DNA from: Nonomuraea typhae
Lineage (GTDB): Bacteria > Actinomycetota > Actinomycetes > Streptosporangiales > Streptosporangiaceae
Length of the DNA: 64,000 bases
Direction: 5' to 3'
Assembly: GCF_009760925.1 (NCBI RefSeq)
Contig: NZ_VRLV01000013.1
Coordinates: 242,197-306,196, forward strand
In this document: piece by piece, positions 1 through 7,946 of the stretch
Layout of the letters: the number at the start of each line of letters is the position of its first letter
Position numbering within the stretch: the first letter of the stretch is position 1
Notes under the pieces: model-generated
Database searches by the model: none
The model's input: the letters and a program-made list of their open reading frames with translations, nothing else
Told to the model about the DNA's origin: nothing
Program-made: the position numbers and the translations under genes

Positions 1-372
1 GAGCACGTGACCGGGCGCTTCGACGGCATCGACGCCAAGCTCGCCAAGGGCGCCGAACACCTGGAGAGCGTGGACGACCACGTCGAAGCGGTCAACCAGC
101 GCGTCGGCCAGCTCCCCGCGACCCTGGCCGTCTCCGACCGCGTGGGCGAACTGCTCGACTCCCAGACCACCGAACACGTCAAGCGCCTGGACTCCATCGA
201 CGAACGCCTGGCCGCCGCCTCGGCCGAACTCGCCGCCACCGTCGAGGCCCGCCCCGACCGCGACGAACTCAACCAGTCGATCACCGACGTCACCAAGCGC
301 CTCGGCGCCCTGGAAGAAACCATGCTCGCCCTGGCCGAAGCCCTCCTGCGCCCCACCCGGGCCAAGGACTGA
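1..372 (+). CDS. C-terminal part of a coiled-coil protein (partial)
   Basis: The reading frame is open from the first base, so the gene starts before the window; 123 residues are visible. They are rich in Ala, Glu, Asp, Leu and Arg with heptad-like spacing, and contain two similar segments (RFDGIDAKLAKGAEHLESV and RLDSIDERLAAASAELAAT) that look like an internal repeat of a long helical rod. There is no Cys, no membrane segment and no recognisable catalytic motif. The gene ends at TGA 12 bases before a strong palindrome. I do not recognise the family; a cytoplasmic structural or adaptor role is only a guess. Confidence 0.7.
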   Translation, partial: EHVTGRFDGIDAKLAKGAEHLESVDDHVEAVNQRVGQLPATLAVSDRVGELLDSQTTEHVKRLDSIDERLAAASAELAATVEARPDRDELNQSITDVTKRLGALEETMLALAEALLRPTRAKD

Positions 373-383
373 CCCCATTTCCC

Positions 384-411
384 GGTACGGCGGGGCCGGC
401 CCCGCCGTACC
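384..411. terminator. 28-bp perfect palindrome, probable terminator
   Basis: Two 14-base arms beginning GGTACGGCGGGGCC form a perfect palindrome 12 bases after the stop of the coiled-coil gene. A GC-rich hairpin without a U tract is the usual form of actinobacterial terminators. It shares the GTACGGC core with several other hairpins in this window. Confidence 0.65.
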
Positions 412-456
412 CCACACCGGCAGGGCCGCTCTGGTGTCCACGCCACACACCACTCC

Positions 457-509
457 GGTACGGCCCCGCCGCACCTTCCTGGCCACTCGGGTACGGCCCC
501 GCCGTACCC
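457..509. repeat. Two more GTACGGC hairpins in the same spacer
   Basis: GTACGGC-type inverted repeats occur at 457-475 (8-base arms, one mismatch, CCC loop) and 489-509 (perfect 9-base arms, CCC loop). With the palindrome at 384-411 this makes three related hairpins in 126 bases. They may be redundant terminators or an expanded intergenic repeat. Confidence 0.55.
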
Positions 510-607
510 CCATAAGCCGCTCCCGCACGCCCCGAAGTCCTCTCCCAACCCCCTGGCCCGCGCTGCCCGCCGTGCTGCGCGGCGCCGGAGGGGTTGGCTG
601 GAGGTGA

Positions 608-635
608 TGTCACATCGCCCCTGTCCCGGTCCGTC
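608..635 (+). promoter_or_regulatory. Candidate ECF41-type promoter
   Basis: TGTCACA (608-614) is followed after 17 bases by CGTC (632-635), about 40 bases before the ATG at 675. TGTCACA/CGTC with a spacer of about 16 is the motif described for ECF41 sigma factors. A GTGACA at 642-647 also makes an inverted repeat with TGTCAC, so a repressor operator is an alternative. Confidence 0.45.
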
Positions 636-674
636 TGTGGCGTGACAGCGGACTTCAGGGAAAGGGACGGAACG

Positions 675-1226
675 ATGCGGGATCTGTTCATCAAGATCGC
701 ACTCGTGATCTCGGCGGCCACCATGCTCGTCACCGGCGTGTGGATGCGCATCGACCCGGCCGGTTTCGCCGAGTGGGCGAAGTGGCCGTTGCATGTGCAT
801 TTCCTGCACGATGCCGGGGTCTTCCAGATGGGCATCGCGCTGATGATGCTGAGCGCCCTGTGGTGGCGGGACGTGATCACCGTGGTGCTGGTCGGGTTCG
901 TATTCGCCAACACCTTTCACGCGGTGAACCACCTGATCGACCACGCGACCCTGGGCGGCGGCCGCGGCTCGGACTGGTGGGCTCTGGGGGTGTTCTCGCT
1001 GCTGGCGGGTGCCGCGCTGGTCGCGCGGGTCCGGGTGCTCCGTTCCCGGGCGAAGGCCGTGGTGCCCCCTGACCGGCGGATCCGGTCAGAAGGCCAGTGC
1101 CGCGGTGGGGGCGAGGCGGGCGGCTCGGATGGCGGGGTAGATGCCGGCCGTGCCGCCGACCAGCAGCGTGGCGGCGAAGGCGCCGCCGAGTACCCAGGCG
1201 GGCACCGTGGGCGGCCAGCCCTGTGA
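675..1226 (+). CDS. Small four-helix membrane protein
   Basis: The protein has 183 residues. Four hydrophobic segments lie at about 5-24, 49-66, 69-90 and 101-122, separated by short loops containing several His and Trp (HVHFLHD, NTFHAVNHLIDH). This resembles small DoxX/DUF-type integral membrane proteins, but I cannot name the family. The ATG at 675 follows AGGGACGGA at a good distance. The last 47 residues are Gly/Arg-rich, lack membrane character and overlap the convergent permease gene by 141 bases. Either this is a real disordered tail or the ancestral stop was lost. An ECF41-like motif upstream suggests stress sigma-factor control. Confidence 0.6.
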   Translation: MRDLFIKIALVISAATMLVTGVWMRIDPAGFAEWAKWPLHVHFLHDAGVFQMGIALMMLSALWWRDVITVVLVGFVFANTFHAVNHLIDHATLGGGRGSDWWALGVFSLLAGAALVARVRVLRSRAKAVVPPDRRIRSEGQCRGGGEAGGSDGGVDAGRAADQQRGGEGAAEYPGGHRGRPAL

Positions 1227-2273
1227 CAGGGCGTACCCGGTGGTGACCAGCGCGCCTAGGAGAAGCCCGGCGAACCCGCCCAGCGCCGACAGCAACAGCG
1301 ACTCGGCGAGGAACTGGATGCGGATCTGTCCCCGGGTGGCGCCGAGCGCCCGGCGCAGGCCGATCTCCTTCCGGCGTTCCAGCACAGAGATGATCATCGT
1401 GTTGGCCACCCCGACGCCGCCCACGAGCAGGGCCACGGCGCCGAGTCCCAGCAGCAGGTTGGTGAAGGTGCCCGCGGCGGCCGCGCGTGCGGCCAGCGCG
1501 TCCGAGGGGCGCGAGACCGCGACCTCGTGTGGCCGCTCCGGGCTGACGGTGCGGGCGAGCAACCCGCGCACCCGCTCGACCGACTCCTCCGTGGACCGCT
1601 CGTACACCGTGGTGGGGTGGCCGTCGAAGTCCAGGCGTTCCCTGGCTGCGGATACGCCGACCAGCGCGGCCCGGTCGATCTCGGGGGCGAGCGGGAGCGG
1701 GGCGAGGATGCCGGTCACGGTGAACCACCGCTCCCCCGCCCACACCATCACTCCGGTACGGCTGACGCCGAGCCGCTGGGCGGCCACCGCCCCGAGCACG
1801 ACGGCCGGCTGGGCGGACAGCGCCCGGTCGAGCCAGCGGCCGGTGTCCACGCGGCCGTCGAGGGTGGCGAGCAGGTTCAGGTCGGTGGCCTGGACGGTGA
1901 GGCCGCCGGTGTCCTCCTTGGGGATGCGGTCGGTCCTGCGGACGGTGGCCCGGGTGTCGCCGGTGGCGGCTGCGGCGGTGACGCCGTCGATGCGCCCGAC
2001 CATCAGGGCGGCGTCCGGGTGGAGTTTCACCGGTCCGCCCATGAGCGCCTTGCCGGGTTCGACGCGCAGCAGGTTGGTGCCGAGGCGGTCGAGCTGGCGC
2101 AGGAGTTGTTCCTGGCCGGAGGCGGAGATGCCGATCACGGCGATCATGGTGGCGATGCCGATGGCGATGCCCAGCGCGGACATCACCACCCGCGAACCCC
2201 TGGCCCGCAGCCCGGCCGCGCCGACCCGGGCCAGGTCACGCGGACCCAGACGCGCGGGGGTGAGCGCGGTCAT
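1086..2273 (-). CDS. MacB/FtsX-type ABC transporter permease
   Basis: This 395-residue protein is the permease of a MacB-like exporter. It has one N-terminal membrane helix (about 31-50, ending in a MIAVIGISASGQ-type junction), a long extracytoplasmic domain, then three C-terminal helices (about 270-295, 320-345, 360-380). The segment ERRKEIGLRRALGAT is the FtsX-domain signature coupling to the ATPase. Its ATG overlaps the ATPase stop by 4 bases and it is the last gene of the efflux operon. Members of this class move lipoproteins, peptides or macrolides out of the membrane; the substrate here is unknown. Confidence 0.9.
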   Translation of the reverse strand: MTALTPARLGPRDLARVGAAGLRARGSRVVMSALGIAIGIATMIAVIGISASGQEQLLRQLDRLGTNLLRVEPGKALMGGPVKLHPDAALMVGRIDGVTAAAATGDTRATVRRTDRIPKEDTGGLTVQATDLNLLATLDGRVDTGRWLDRALSAQPAVVLGAVAAQRLGVSRTGVMVWAGERWFTVTGILAPLPLAPEIDRAALVGVSAARERLDFDGHPTTVYERSTEESVERVRGLLARTVSPERPHEVAVSRPSDALAARAAAAGTFTNLLLGLGAVALLVGGVGVANTMIISVLERRKEIGLRRALGATRGQIRIQFLAESLLLSALGGFAGLLLGALVTTGYALSQGWPPTVPAWVLGGAFAATLLVGGTAGIYPAIRAARLAPTAALAF

Positions 2274-3073
2274 CGGGCCTCCCGGGATGCGATCCGGAAA
2301 TCGGCCATCGAACCGCCCAGGCCCCGGCCGCCCAAGGCCGGGCTGTCCGGGATCGGATCATCCTCACCCCGACCATCCTCACCCCGACCATCCCGGCCCA
2401 GACCATCCCGGCCCGGACCATCCTGGATGCGGCCGTCCTGGATGCGGATGCGGCGGGGGCACCACTCGGCGATGTCCATGTCGTGCGTGATCATGACGAT
2501 GGTGGTTCCCGAGCCGTGGAACTCGCGCAGAAGGTCGAGGACCTGGCGCCCCGCGGCGCTGTCGAGGTTGCCGGTCGGCTCGTCGGCCAGGAGCAGGGGC
2601 GGGTCGCCGACCACGGCGCGGGCGATGGCGGCCCGCTGTTGTTCGCCGCCGGACAACTGGCTGGGCCGGTGGCCGAGGCGGTGGGCCAGGCCGACGCGTT
2701 CCAGGGCGGCGCGGGCGCGTTCGCGGCGTTCGGTGGCCGGGCGGCCGGCGTAGAGGAGGCCGTCGGCCACGCTGTCGAGGATCGGCACGCCGACCGCCAG
2801 GTGGAACTGCTGGAAGACGAAGCCCAGGTGGCGGGCGCGCAGGGCGGAGAGCCGCCGGTCGGTCAGGGTGCTGACGTCGTGTCCGGCGATGCGGACGACG
2901 CCCGAGGTGGGGCGGTCCAGGGTGCCGAGGAGGTTGAGGAGGGTTGACTTGCCCGAGCCCGACGGGCCGATGACGGCCACGAGCTCGCCCTCGGCGACGG
3001 TCAGGCTGACGCCGCGCAGGGCTTCGACGGTGTCGTTGTGGCGCTTGGTGACGTTCTCCACCTCGATGATCAT
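2270..3073 (-). CDS. MacB/LolD-type ABC transporter ATPase
   Basis: This 267-residue ATP-binding subunit has Walker A GPSGSGKST (about 36-44), a Q-loop, the signature LSGGEQQ, and Walker B LLLADEPTGNLDS followed by the switch His (MITHD). The core ends near residue 220. An unusual tail follows, with repeated Gln/Arg-Asp-Gly units (RIQDG twice, GRDG and GEDG runs) that read as low-complexity expansion at 2330-2450. Start and stop overlap the neighbouring adaptor and permease genes by 4 bases each, so the three are translationally coupled. The products should form a tripartite-style exporter. Confidence 0.92.
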   Translation of the reverse strand: MIIEVENVTKRHNDTVEALRGVSLTVAEGELVAVIGPSGSGKSTLLNLLGTLDRPTSGVVRIAGHDVSTLTDRRLSALRARHLGFVFQQFHLAVGVPILDSVADGLLYAGRPATERRERARAALERVGLAHRLGHRPSQLSGGEQQRAAIARAVVGDPPLLLADEPTGNLDSAAGRQVLDLLREFHGSGTTIVMITHDMDIAEWCPRRIRIQDGRIQDGPGRDGLGRDGRGEDGRGEDDPIPDSPALGGRGLGGSMADFRIASREAR

Positions 3074-4089
3074 TTGACCGGCACCCCGGCCTTCATGCCC
3101 GCGGCCAGGCCGGGGCCGCTGATCTCGACGCGGCCGCCGCCGTACACCCCGGTGGTGACCGGGACGGTGCGTCCGCCGATCTCCAGGCCGTAACCCCCGC
3201 CGGGGGTGGCCAGCAGCGCCTCCACGGGGACGCTGAGGACGTCGCGGCGGGTGACGCTCTCCAGGGTGACGGTGACCGGCGTCTGGTCGAGGAGCCTGAC
3301 CTTGGCTCCGGCGAGGCGGACGCCGACGTCCACGGTGGTGACGCCCTCGCGGGTCCTGGCGGTGGCGCCCACGGAGACGACGGTTCCGCGGGCGGTGGCG
3401 CCGCCGGGCAGTTCCACCTCGACCTTGGCTCCCCTTCGGGCGAGGGCCTGGTCGGCGACGTCCAGGTTGAGGTGGACGCGACGGCCGGTGCGGGTGACGG
3501 TGAGCACGGGGGCGCCGTGGGCGACGCTGTCGCCGGGCGCCACCGCGGCCTTGGCGATTCTGACCTCGGCGGGCAGGAAGACGGCCTGGGCCGCGTCGAC
3601 GCTTCCGGTTCCGGGCAGGCCCGCGTGTTTCTGCCAGGCCCGTACGGCCAGCGTCGTAGCCCAGGTGAAGTGGTCATCCACGGTGACGTCCTCGGCGTGC
3701 CCGAGCGCCTTGAGCGCGGTCTCGAGCTGGCGGACGTCGGGGCCGTCCTTGACCCCTTGGCCGAGGGGCCGGTAGAGGGGCAGCCTGCCGTACAGGAGCA
3801 CGACGGGCTTGCGGTCGACGCGGTAGAGCGCCTGACCCTGGCGGACGACGGCGCCGGGGGCGGGCAGGGCGGTGACGGTGCCGGCGGCGCGGGCGCGGAC
3901 GGTCCGCCCACCGGGAAGGCCGTCGAAACCGGCGAAAACGACCTTGCCGGAGAGTGAAAGGGTGTCGGTGAGATCGCCGCGGACGATGTCGGCGGTGGCC
4001 CGGGGCGGCGGGGTGGCGGCGGCTTCCGGGCGGCCGCAGCCGCTCACGCAGAGGGCGGCGGCCAGCAGGCAGGTGAGTGTGCGCTTCAT
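3070..4089 (-). CDS. Lipoprotein adaptor with peptidoglycan-binding domain (HlyD-like)
   Basis: The 339-residue protein begins with a signal peptide and lipobox (LCVSGC, Cys about 18), so it is anchored outside the membrane. It has beta-rich adaptor segments (lipoyl/barrel-sandwich type) interrupted at about 115-170 by a peptidoglycan_binding_1-like domain (DVRQLETALKALGH ... AVRAWQKHAGL). Such proteins accompany MacB-type ABC exporters in actinobacteria and probably link the transporter to the cell wall. The frame stays open well upstream, but the ATG at 4089 precedes the signal peptide and overlaps the preceding stop by 4 bases, which decides the start. Confidence 0.85.
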   Translation of the reverse strand: MKRTLTCLLAAALCVSGCGRPEAAATPPPRATADIVRGDLTDTLSLSGKVVFAGFDGLPGGRTVRARAAGTVTALPAPGAVVRQGQALYRVDRKPVVLLYGRLPLYRPLGQGVKDGPDVRQLETALKALGHAEDVTVDDHFTWATTLAVRAWQKHAGLPGTGSVDAAQAVFLPAEVRIAKAAVAPGDSVAHGAPVLTVTRTGRRVHLNLDVADQALARRGAKVEVELPGGATARGTVVSVGATARTREGVTTVDVGVRLAGAKVRLLDQTPVTVTLESVTRRDVLSVPVEALLATPGGGYGLEIGGRTVPVTTGVYGGGRVEISGPGLAAGMKAGVPVK

Positions 4090-4520
4090 CGCGGCAGGTG
4101 CGTGACGCACGCGTTCTGCGCCTTCTCGAAGGCGGCCCGGTCGGTGTCGTTGACCTTGACCTGGTACTGGCCGGTCTTGGGGTCGGGGTCGGCGACCTGC
4201 ATGCCGCGTTCGCGCATGCATCGGGCGAACTTGGTGACGGCGTCGACGTAGGCCGCGTCGATCTTCTTGGCCTGGCCGCCGGCTTCGCGCCACTTGGCGC
4301 AGGCGTCCTGGGCCTTGTTGAAGGCGGCGGGGTCCTTGACGGCGTAGCCCGCCTCGCCGATGGCGTCGGGGAAGTCGCCGATGCCGTTGTCGCGCATGCA
4401 CCGGGCGAACTTCACCTCGGCGTCCGCGGCGGCCAGCGTGGGCGGGGCGGCGGCCCCGGTCTGGGACGAGCACGCGGTGACGGCGATGCCCAGCAGGAGC
4501 AGGGCGGCGAGTCGTTTCAC
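4086..4520 (-). CDS. Lipoprotein with duplicated KFARCMR motif
   Basis: This 144-residue protein has a signal peptide with a lipobox-like VTAC (Cys about 17). Two copies of one motif follow: KFARCMRDNGIGDFPD (about 37-52) and KFARCMRERGMQVADPD (about 97-113). Each copy ends in an amphipathic segment with another Cys (DACAKW, NACVTH), giving a four-Cys domain pair. The KFA-x-CMR motif recurs in actinobacterial lipoproteins next to ABC exporters; its function is unknown. It is the first gene of the efflux operon, coupled to the adaptor by a 4-base overlap, and may act as a substrate sensor or chaperone. Confidence 0.8.
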   Translation of the reverse strand: MKRLAALLLLGIAVTACSSQTGAAAPPTLAAADAEVKFARCMRDNGIGDFPDAIGEAGYAVKDPAAFNKAQDACAKWREAGGQAKKIDAAYVDAVTKFARCMRERGMQVADPDPKTGQYQVKVNDTDRAAFEKAQNACVTHLPR

Positions 4521-4658
4521 GGTTCCTCATTTCGGTCGGTTGTGGTCGCGAAATCGAGTTGACCGGAATCGCTTTAACATGGCGGTTACGTGGTCCGGTT
4601 ATGCCGGTGTTACGAAGGTTCCTGCAGGTTGAGGCGGGTCAACCGGAGGAGGATTGCC
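4521..4658. promoter_or_regulatory. Divergent regulatory region with direct repeats
   Basis: This 138-bp region separates the efflux operon from the two-component genes. CGGTTACG (4583-4590) and CGGTTATG (4596-4603) are 13 bases apart, followed by a related CGGTGTTACG (4605-4614). OmpR-type regulators bind direct repeats, so this is a plausible site for the divergently encoded regulator. A TTGACC (4559-4564) on the plus strand may be a -35 element. Confidence 0.35.
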
Positions 4659-5315
4659 TTGCGCGTACTGGTCGTCGAGGACGAGGAGATGCTCGCGGAC
4701 TCGATCGCCGAAGGGCTGCGTGCCGAGGCGCTCGCCGTGGACGTGGCCTACGACGGCGAGAGCGCGCTGGAGCGGCTCGGCGTCAATGCCTACGACGTGC
4801 TCGTGCTCGACCGGGACCTGCCCGGCGTCCACGGCGACGACGTCGCCAGGACCGTCGCCGGCTCCGGGGCGGAGGTGCGGGTGCTCATGCTGACCGCCGC
4901 CGCGGACGTGCCCTCGCGCGTCTCCGGGCTGAGCCTGGGCGCCGACGACTACCTGACCAAGCCGTTCGCCTTCGAGGAACTGCTGGCGCGCGTCCACGCT
5001 CTGGGCCGCCGGGCACAGCGCCCCTCGCCGCCGCTGCTGGAGCGTGCCGGGATCCGGCTGGATCCCGCGCGGCGGGAGGTCTTCCGCGACGGCCGCCACG
5101 TCGCGCTGGCCCGCAAGGAGTTCGCGCTGCTGGCCGAGCTGCTGAAGGCTGAGGGCGCCGTCGTCTCGGCCGAGGACCTGCTGGAGAGGGCCTGGGACGA
5201 GAACGCCGACCCCTTCACCAACACCGTCCGCGTCACGCTGATGCGCCTGCGCCGCAAGCTGGGTGAGCCGCAGGTCATCGAGACCGTCCAGGGAACGGGG
5301 TACCGCATCCCATGA
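4659..5315 (+). CDS. OmpR-family response regulator
   Basis: The product has 218 residues. The receiver domain shows the acidic pocket (VVEDEE, 5-10), phospho-acceptor Asp51 (LVLDRDLPG), the switch Thr (LTAA) and the Lys of DDYLTKPF. The C-terminal winged helix ends TVRVTLMRLRRKLGEP and GTGYRIP. I chose TTG at 4659 because it directly precedes MRVLVVED and sits 5 bases after GGAGGAGG; upstream in-frame starts give an unrelated basic extension. The stop overlaps the kinase start by 4 bases. It probably controls the divergent efflux operon. Confidence 0.9.
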   Translation: MRVLVVEDEEMLADSIAEGLRAEALAVDVAYDGESALERLGVNAYDVLVLDRDLPGVHGDDVARTVAGSGAEVRVLMLTAAADVPSRVSGLSLGADDYLTKPFAFEELLARVHALGRRAQRPSPPLLERAGIRLDPARREVFRDGRHVALARKEFALLAELLKAEGAVVSAEDLLERAWDENADPFTNTVRVTLMRLRRKLGEPQVIETVQGTGYRIP

Positions 5316-6523
5316 AGCCGACCATCCGCGTGCGGCTCACGCTGCTGTACGGCGGCGTCTTCTTCGCCGCGGGCCTCATCCTGCTCGGCCTCACCTACCT
5401 GACCGTGCGCGGCGTCCTGGAGGACACCCGCGACCGGACCGCGGGCACCGGCCAGTACATGGCCAACCACGCCATCCAGGAGGCCGACGGCACCCAGTGG
5501 TTCGTCAGGGTGCCGACCATCAGCCAGAAGGCCGCCCAGGCGGACTACGAGCGCAACACCGTCACCGGACTGCTCACCCAGGGCGCGATCTCGCTGACCC
5601 TGCTCGGCGCGCTCGCCATGGGCGCGGGCTGGCTGGTCAGCGGACGAGTCCTGCGGCCGCTCTACCAGGTCACCGAGACCGCCCGCCGCGTCGCCAACGG
5701 CACCAACCTGAGCGAGCGCATCGCCTACACCGGCGCCCACCACGACGTGAAGGAGCTGGCCGACACCTTCGACGTCATGCTCTCCCGCCTGGCCGCCGCC
5801 TTCGACGTGCAGAAACGGTTCGTCGCCAACGCCTCCCACGAGCTGCGCACCCCGCTGACGATCAACCGCACGCTCGTGGACGTGGCGTTGCGCCGCGCCG
5901 ACGCCAGCCAGGACGCCCAGCGGCTGGGCGAGTCGCTGCTCGTGGTCAACACCCGGCACGAGCGCCTCATCGACGGCCTGCTCGCCCTGGCCGAGAGCGA
6001 GAACCCGGTCCTGGAGCGCCGCCTGCCCGTCGACCTGGCGGAGATCGCCGGCTACGTCGCCGACCAGGCGGTCGCCGAGGCCGGGCGCAAGCCCGTCGTC
6101 CTGCACCACGCGCTGGCGCCCGCGCCGTCGGCCGGCGACCCCATGCTGCTCGAACGGCTGGCGCAGAACCTCGTGGAGAACGCCATCCGGCACAACGTGG
6201 CCGACGGCGAGGTCTGGATCACCACCCGGCGCACCGGCGACGACGCCGAACTGGTCGTCGCCAACACCGGACCGGTCGTGCCCGCCTACGACCTGGAGGC
6301 CATCTTCGAGCCGTTCCGGCGGCTGCGCACCGACCGGGTGCGCTCCGATCGGGGCAGCGGCCTGGGCCTGTCGATCGTGCGGGCCACCGCCCGCGCCCAC
6401 GGCGGCACGGTGGTGGCCGAGCCGCGCGAGGAGGGCGGGCTCACCGTCACCGTCCGGCTCCCGGCCTCACACGTGGACGGTCGTGATGGGCAGCGACGAG
6501 TCGGCCGGGATGTCCAGGGCTGA
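5312..6523 (+). CDS. Sensor histidine kinase
   Basis: This membrane kinase has 403 residues. Helices at about 10-32 and 87-109 flank a short extracytoplasmic loop of about 55 residues. Next come a HAMP domain (about 110-160), the H box NASHELRTPL with phospho-His176, the N box (NLVENAIRHN), and the G boxes (EPFRRLR ... GSGLGLSIV). The very short sensor loop suggests detection of a signal in or at the membrane. It is coupled to the response regulator by a 4-base overlap. The final 19 codons overlap the convergent tsaD end by 57 bases; they follow the end of the catalytic domain (VTVRLP) and look dispensable. Confidence 0.92.
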   Translation: MKPTIRVRLTLLYGGVFFAAGLILLGLTYLTVRGVLEDTRDRTAGTGQYMANHAIQEADGTQWFVRVPTISQKAAQADYERNTVTGLLTQGAISLTLLGALAMGAGWLVSGRVLRPLYQVTETARRVANGTNLSERIAYTGAHHDVKELADTFDVMLSRLAAAFDVQKRFVANASHELRTPLTINRTLVDVALRRADASQDAQRLGESLLVVNTRHERLIDGLLALAESENPVLERRLPVDLAEIAGYVADQAVAEAGRKPVVLHHALAPAPSAGDPMLLERLAQNLVENAIRHNVADGEVWITTRRTGDDAELVVANTGPVVPAYDLEAIFEPFRRLRTDRVRSDRGSGLGLSIVRATARAHGGTVVAEPREEGGLTVTVRLPASHVDGRDGQRRVGRDVQG

Positions 6524-7504
6524 CGGCGCGACCCCGGCTGCCACCAGGTCGGCGCCGAGCGCGGCCACCATGGCGCCGTTGTCGGTGCACAGCCCCGGCC
6601 GCGGCACGCGCAGCCGTACCCCTGCCTTGTCGCAGCGCTCCTGAGCCAGGGCGCGCAGCCGCGAGTTGGCCGCCACCCCGCCGCCGATGAGCAGGTCCTT
6701 GACGTCGTACTTCTTGCACGCCTGCAGCGCCTTGCGGGTCAGCACGTCGACCACGGCCTCCTGGAAGGAGGCGGCCACGTCGGGCACGTGGATGGTCTCG
6801 CCGGCGGTCTCGCGGGCCTCGACCCAGCGGGCGACCGCGGTCTTCAGGCCGGAGAAGGAGAAGTCGAGCGTGCCGTCGTCGAGCTTGCCGCGGGGGAAGG
6901 AGATCGCGGCGCCGGAGCCCTCGCGGGCGGCGCGGTCGATGTAGGGGCCGCCGGGGAAGGGCAGGCCGAGCACCCGCGCCACCTTGTCGAACGCCTCGCC
7001 GGCGGCGTCGTCGACCGTGGCGCCCAGCGAGATCACGTCCTGGGCGACGTCGGGCACCAGCAGCAGCGAGGAGTGCCCGCCGGAGACCAGCATGGCGATG
7101 CACGGCTTGGGCAGCGGCCCGTGCTCGAGCTGGTCGACGGCGACGTGCGCGGCCAGGTGGTTGACGCCGTAGAGGGGGACGCCGAGGCCGAGCGCGTAGG
7201 ACTTGGCCGCCGCCACCCCGACCAGCAGCGCCCCGGCCAGGCCGGGACCGGCGGTGACCGCGACCGCGTCGATGTCGGAGAACGTCAGCCCGGCCTCGGC
7301 CAGCGCGCCCTCGACGACCGGCGTCATGGCCTCGAGGTGAGCCCGCGAGGCCACCTCGGGCACCACGCCGCCGAACCTGGCGTGTTCCTGCATGCTGGAG
7401 GCGATCGTGTTGGCCAGCAGCGTGTGCCCGCGCACGATTCCGACGCCGGTCTCGTCGCACGAGGTTTCGATGCCGAGGACCAGCGGCGCGTCCTTGTCAG
7501 CCAT
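6467..7504 (-). CDS. tsaD: tRNA N6-threonylcarbamoyladenosine transferase TsaD
   Basis: TsaD transfers the threonylcarbamoyl group to A37 of ANN-decoding tRNAs, with TsaB and TsaE. The 345-residue protein shows LGIETSCDETG near the N-terminus, the metal-binding HLAAH (His116/His120), LVSGGHSSL, and a GGGVAANSRLR nucleotide-binding segment, all typical of the ASKHA fold. Length is normal. The start overlaps rimI by 8 bases (ATGGCTGA). It closes the tsaB-rimI-tsaD run. Confidence 0.96.
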   Translation of the reverse strand: MADKDAPLVLGIETSCDETGVGIVRGHTLLANTIASSMQEHARFGGVVPEVASRAHLEAMTPVVEGALAEAGLTFSDIDAVAVTAGPGLAGALLVGVAAAKSYALGLGVPLYGVNHLAAHVAVDQLEHGPLPKPCIAMLVSGGHSSLLLVPDVAQDVISLGATVDDAAGEAFDKVARVLGLPFPGGPYIDRAAREGSGAAISFPRGKLDDGTLDFSFSGLKTAVARWVEARETAGETIHVPDVAASFQEAVVDVLTRKALQACKKYDVKDLLIGGGVAANSRLRALAQERCDKAGVRLRVPRPGLCTDNGAMVAALGADLVAAGVAPSALDIPADSSLPITTVHV

Positions 7505-7946
7505 CCAGCTTCCTTCTCATCATGACCGCGTCGGTGCCGTCGTCGTAGTAACGCCGGCGCACGCCGATCTCCTCGAATCCGAACCGTTCGTAAACCGCCT
7601 TGGCCCGCGGGTTGTCGGACCGGACCTCCAGGAAGATCTCCCGGGCGCCCCGCCTGCGCGCCTCCCCGAGCAGCTCGGTCAGCATGGCGCTGCCGATGCC
7701 GCGGCTCTGGTGGTCGTGCAGCACGGCGATGGTCTGCACATCGGCCTGATCACCGGCCGCGGCCAGCCCCGCGTAGCCGACGATCCGCCCGTCGTCGAGC
7801 ACGGCGACGACATAGTGCCTGGTGCGCGGCTGGTCGGCCAGCTCGCCGCGCATCATGCCCTCGCTCCACGCGTCGCGCGGGAACGTGGTCCGCTCGATGA
7901 CCATGACCGCCGGCAGATCCGCCTCGGTCATCTGCCGCAACCTCAC
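7497..7946 (-). CDS. rimI: Ribosomal protein alanine N-acetyltransferase RimI
   Basis: A 149-residue GNAT acetyltransferase. The acetyl-CoA loop reads QSRGIGSAM and is followed by EVRSDNPRAKAVYERFGF, the RimI-like C-terminal block; it should acetylate the N-terminus of ribosomal protein S18. The gene sits between tsaB and tsaD, the usual actinobacterial arrangement. It overlaps tsaB by 4 bases and tsaD by 8. The substrate is inferred from family and position. Confidence 0.9.
   Translation of the reverse strand: MRLRQMTEADLPAVMVIERTTFPRDAWSEGMMRGELADQPRTRHYVVAVLDDGRIVGYAGLAAAGDQADVQTIAVLHDHQSRGIGSAMLTELLGEARRRGAREIFLEVRSDNPRAKAVYERFGFEEIGVRRRYYDDGTDAVMMRRKLDG

Larger units (their letters stand above)
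373..674. other. 302-bp gene-free spacer
   Basis: No credible coding sequence is present. The spacer holds three hairpins of one family (384-509), a GC-rich stretch without visible structure (510-600), and an ECF41-like promoter motif (608-635) ahead of the membrane-protein gene. Confidence 0.6.

Noticed and set aside
290..913. 207-residue minus-strand frame over the first palindromes
   Set aside because: It crosses three hairpins and the start of the membrane gene, with a Gly/Pro-rich tail; a shadow.
4090..4530. N-terminal extension of the adaptor protein
   Set aside because: The frame is open to 4530, but this part lies over the KFARCM lipoprotein gene and is Arg-rich; the signal peptide at 4089 marks the start.
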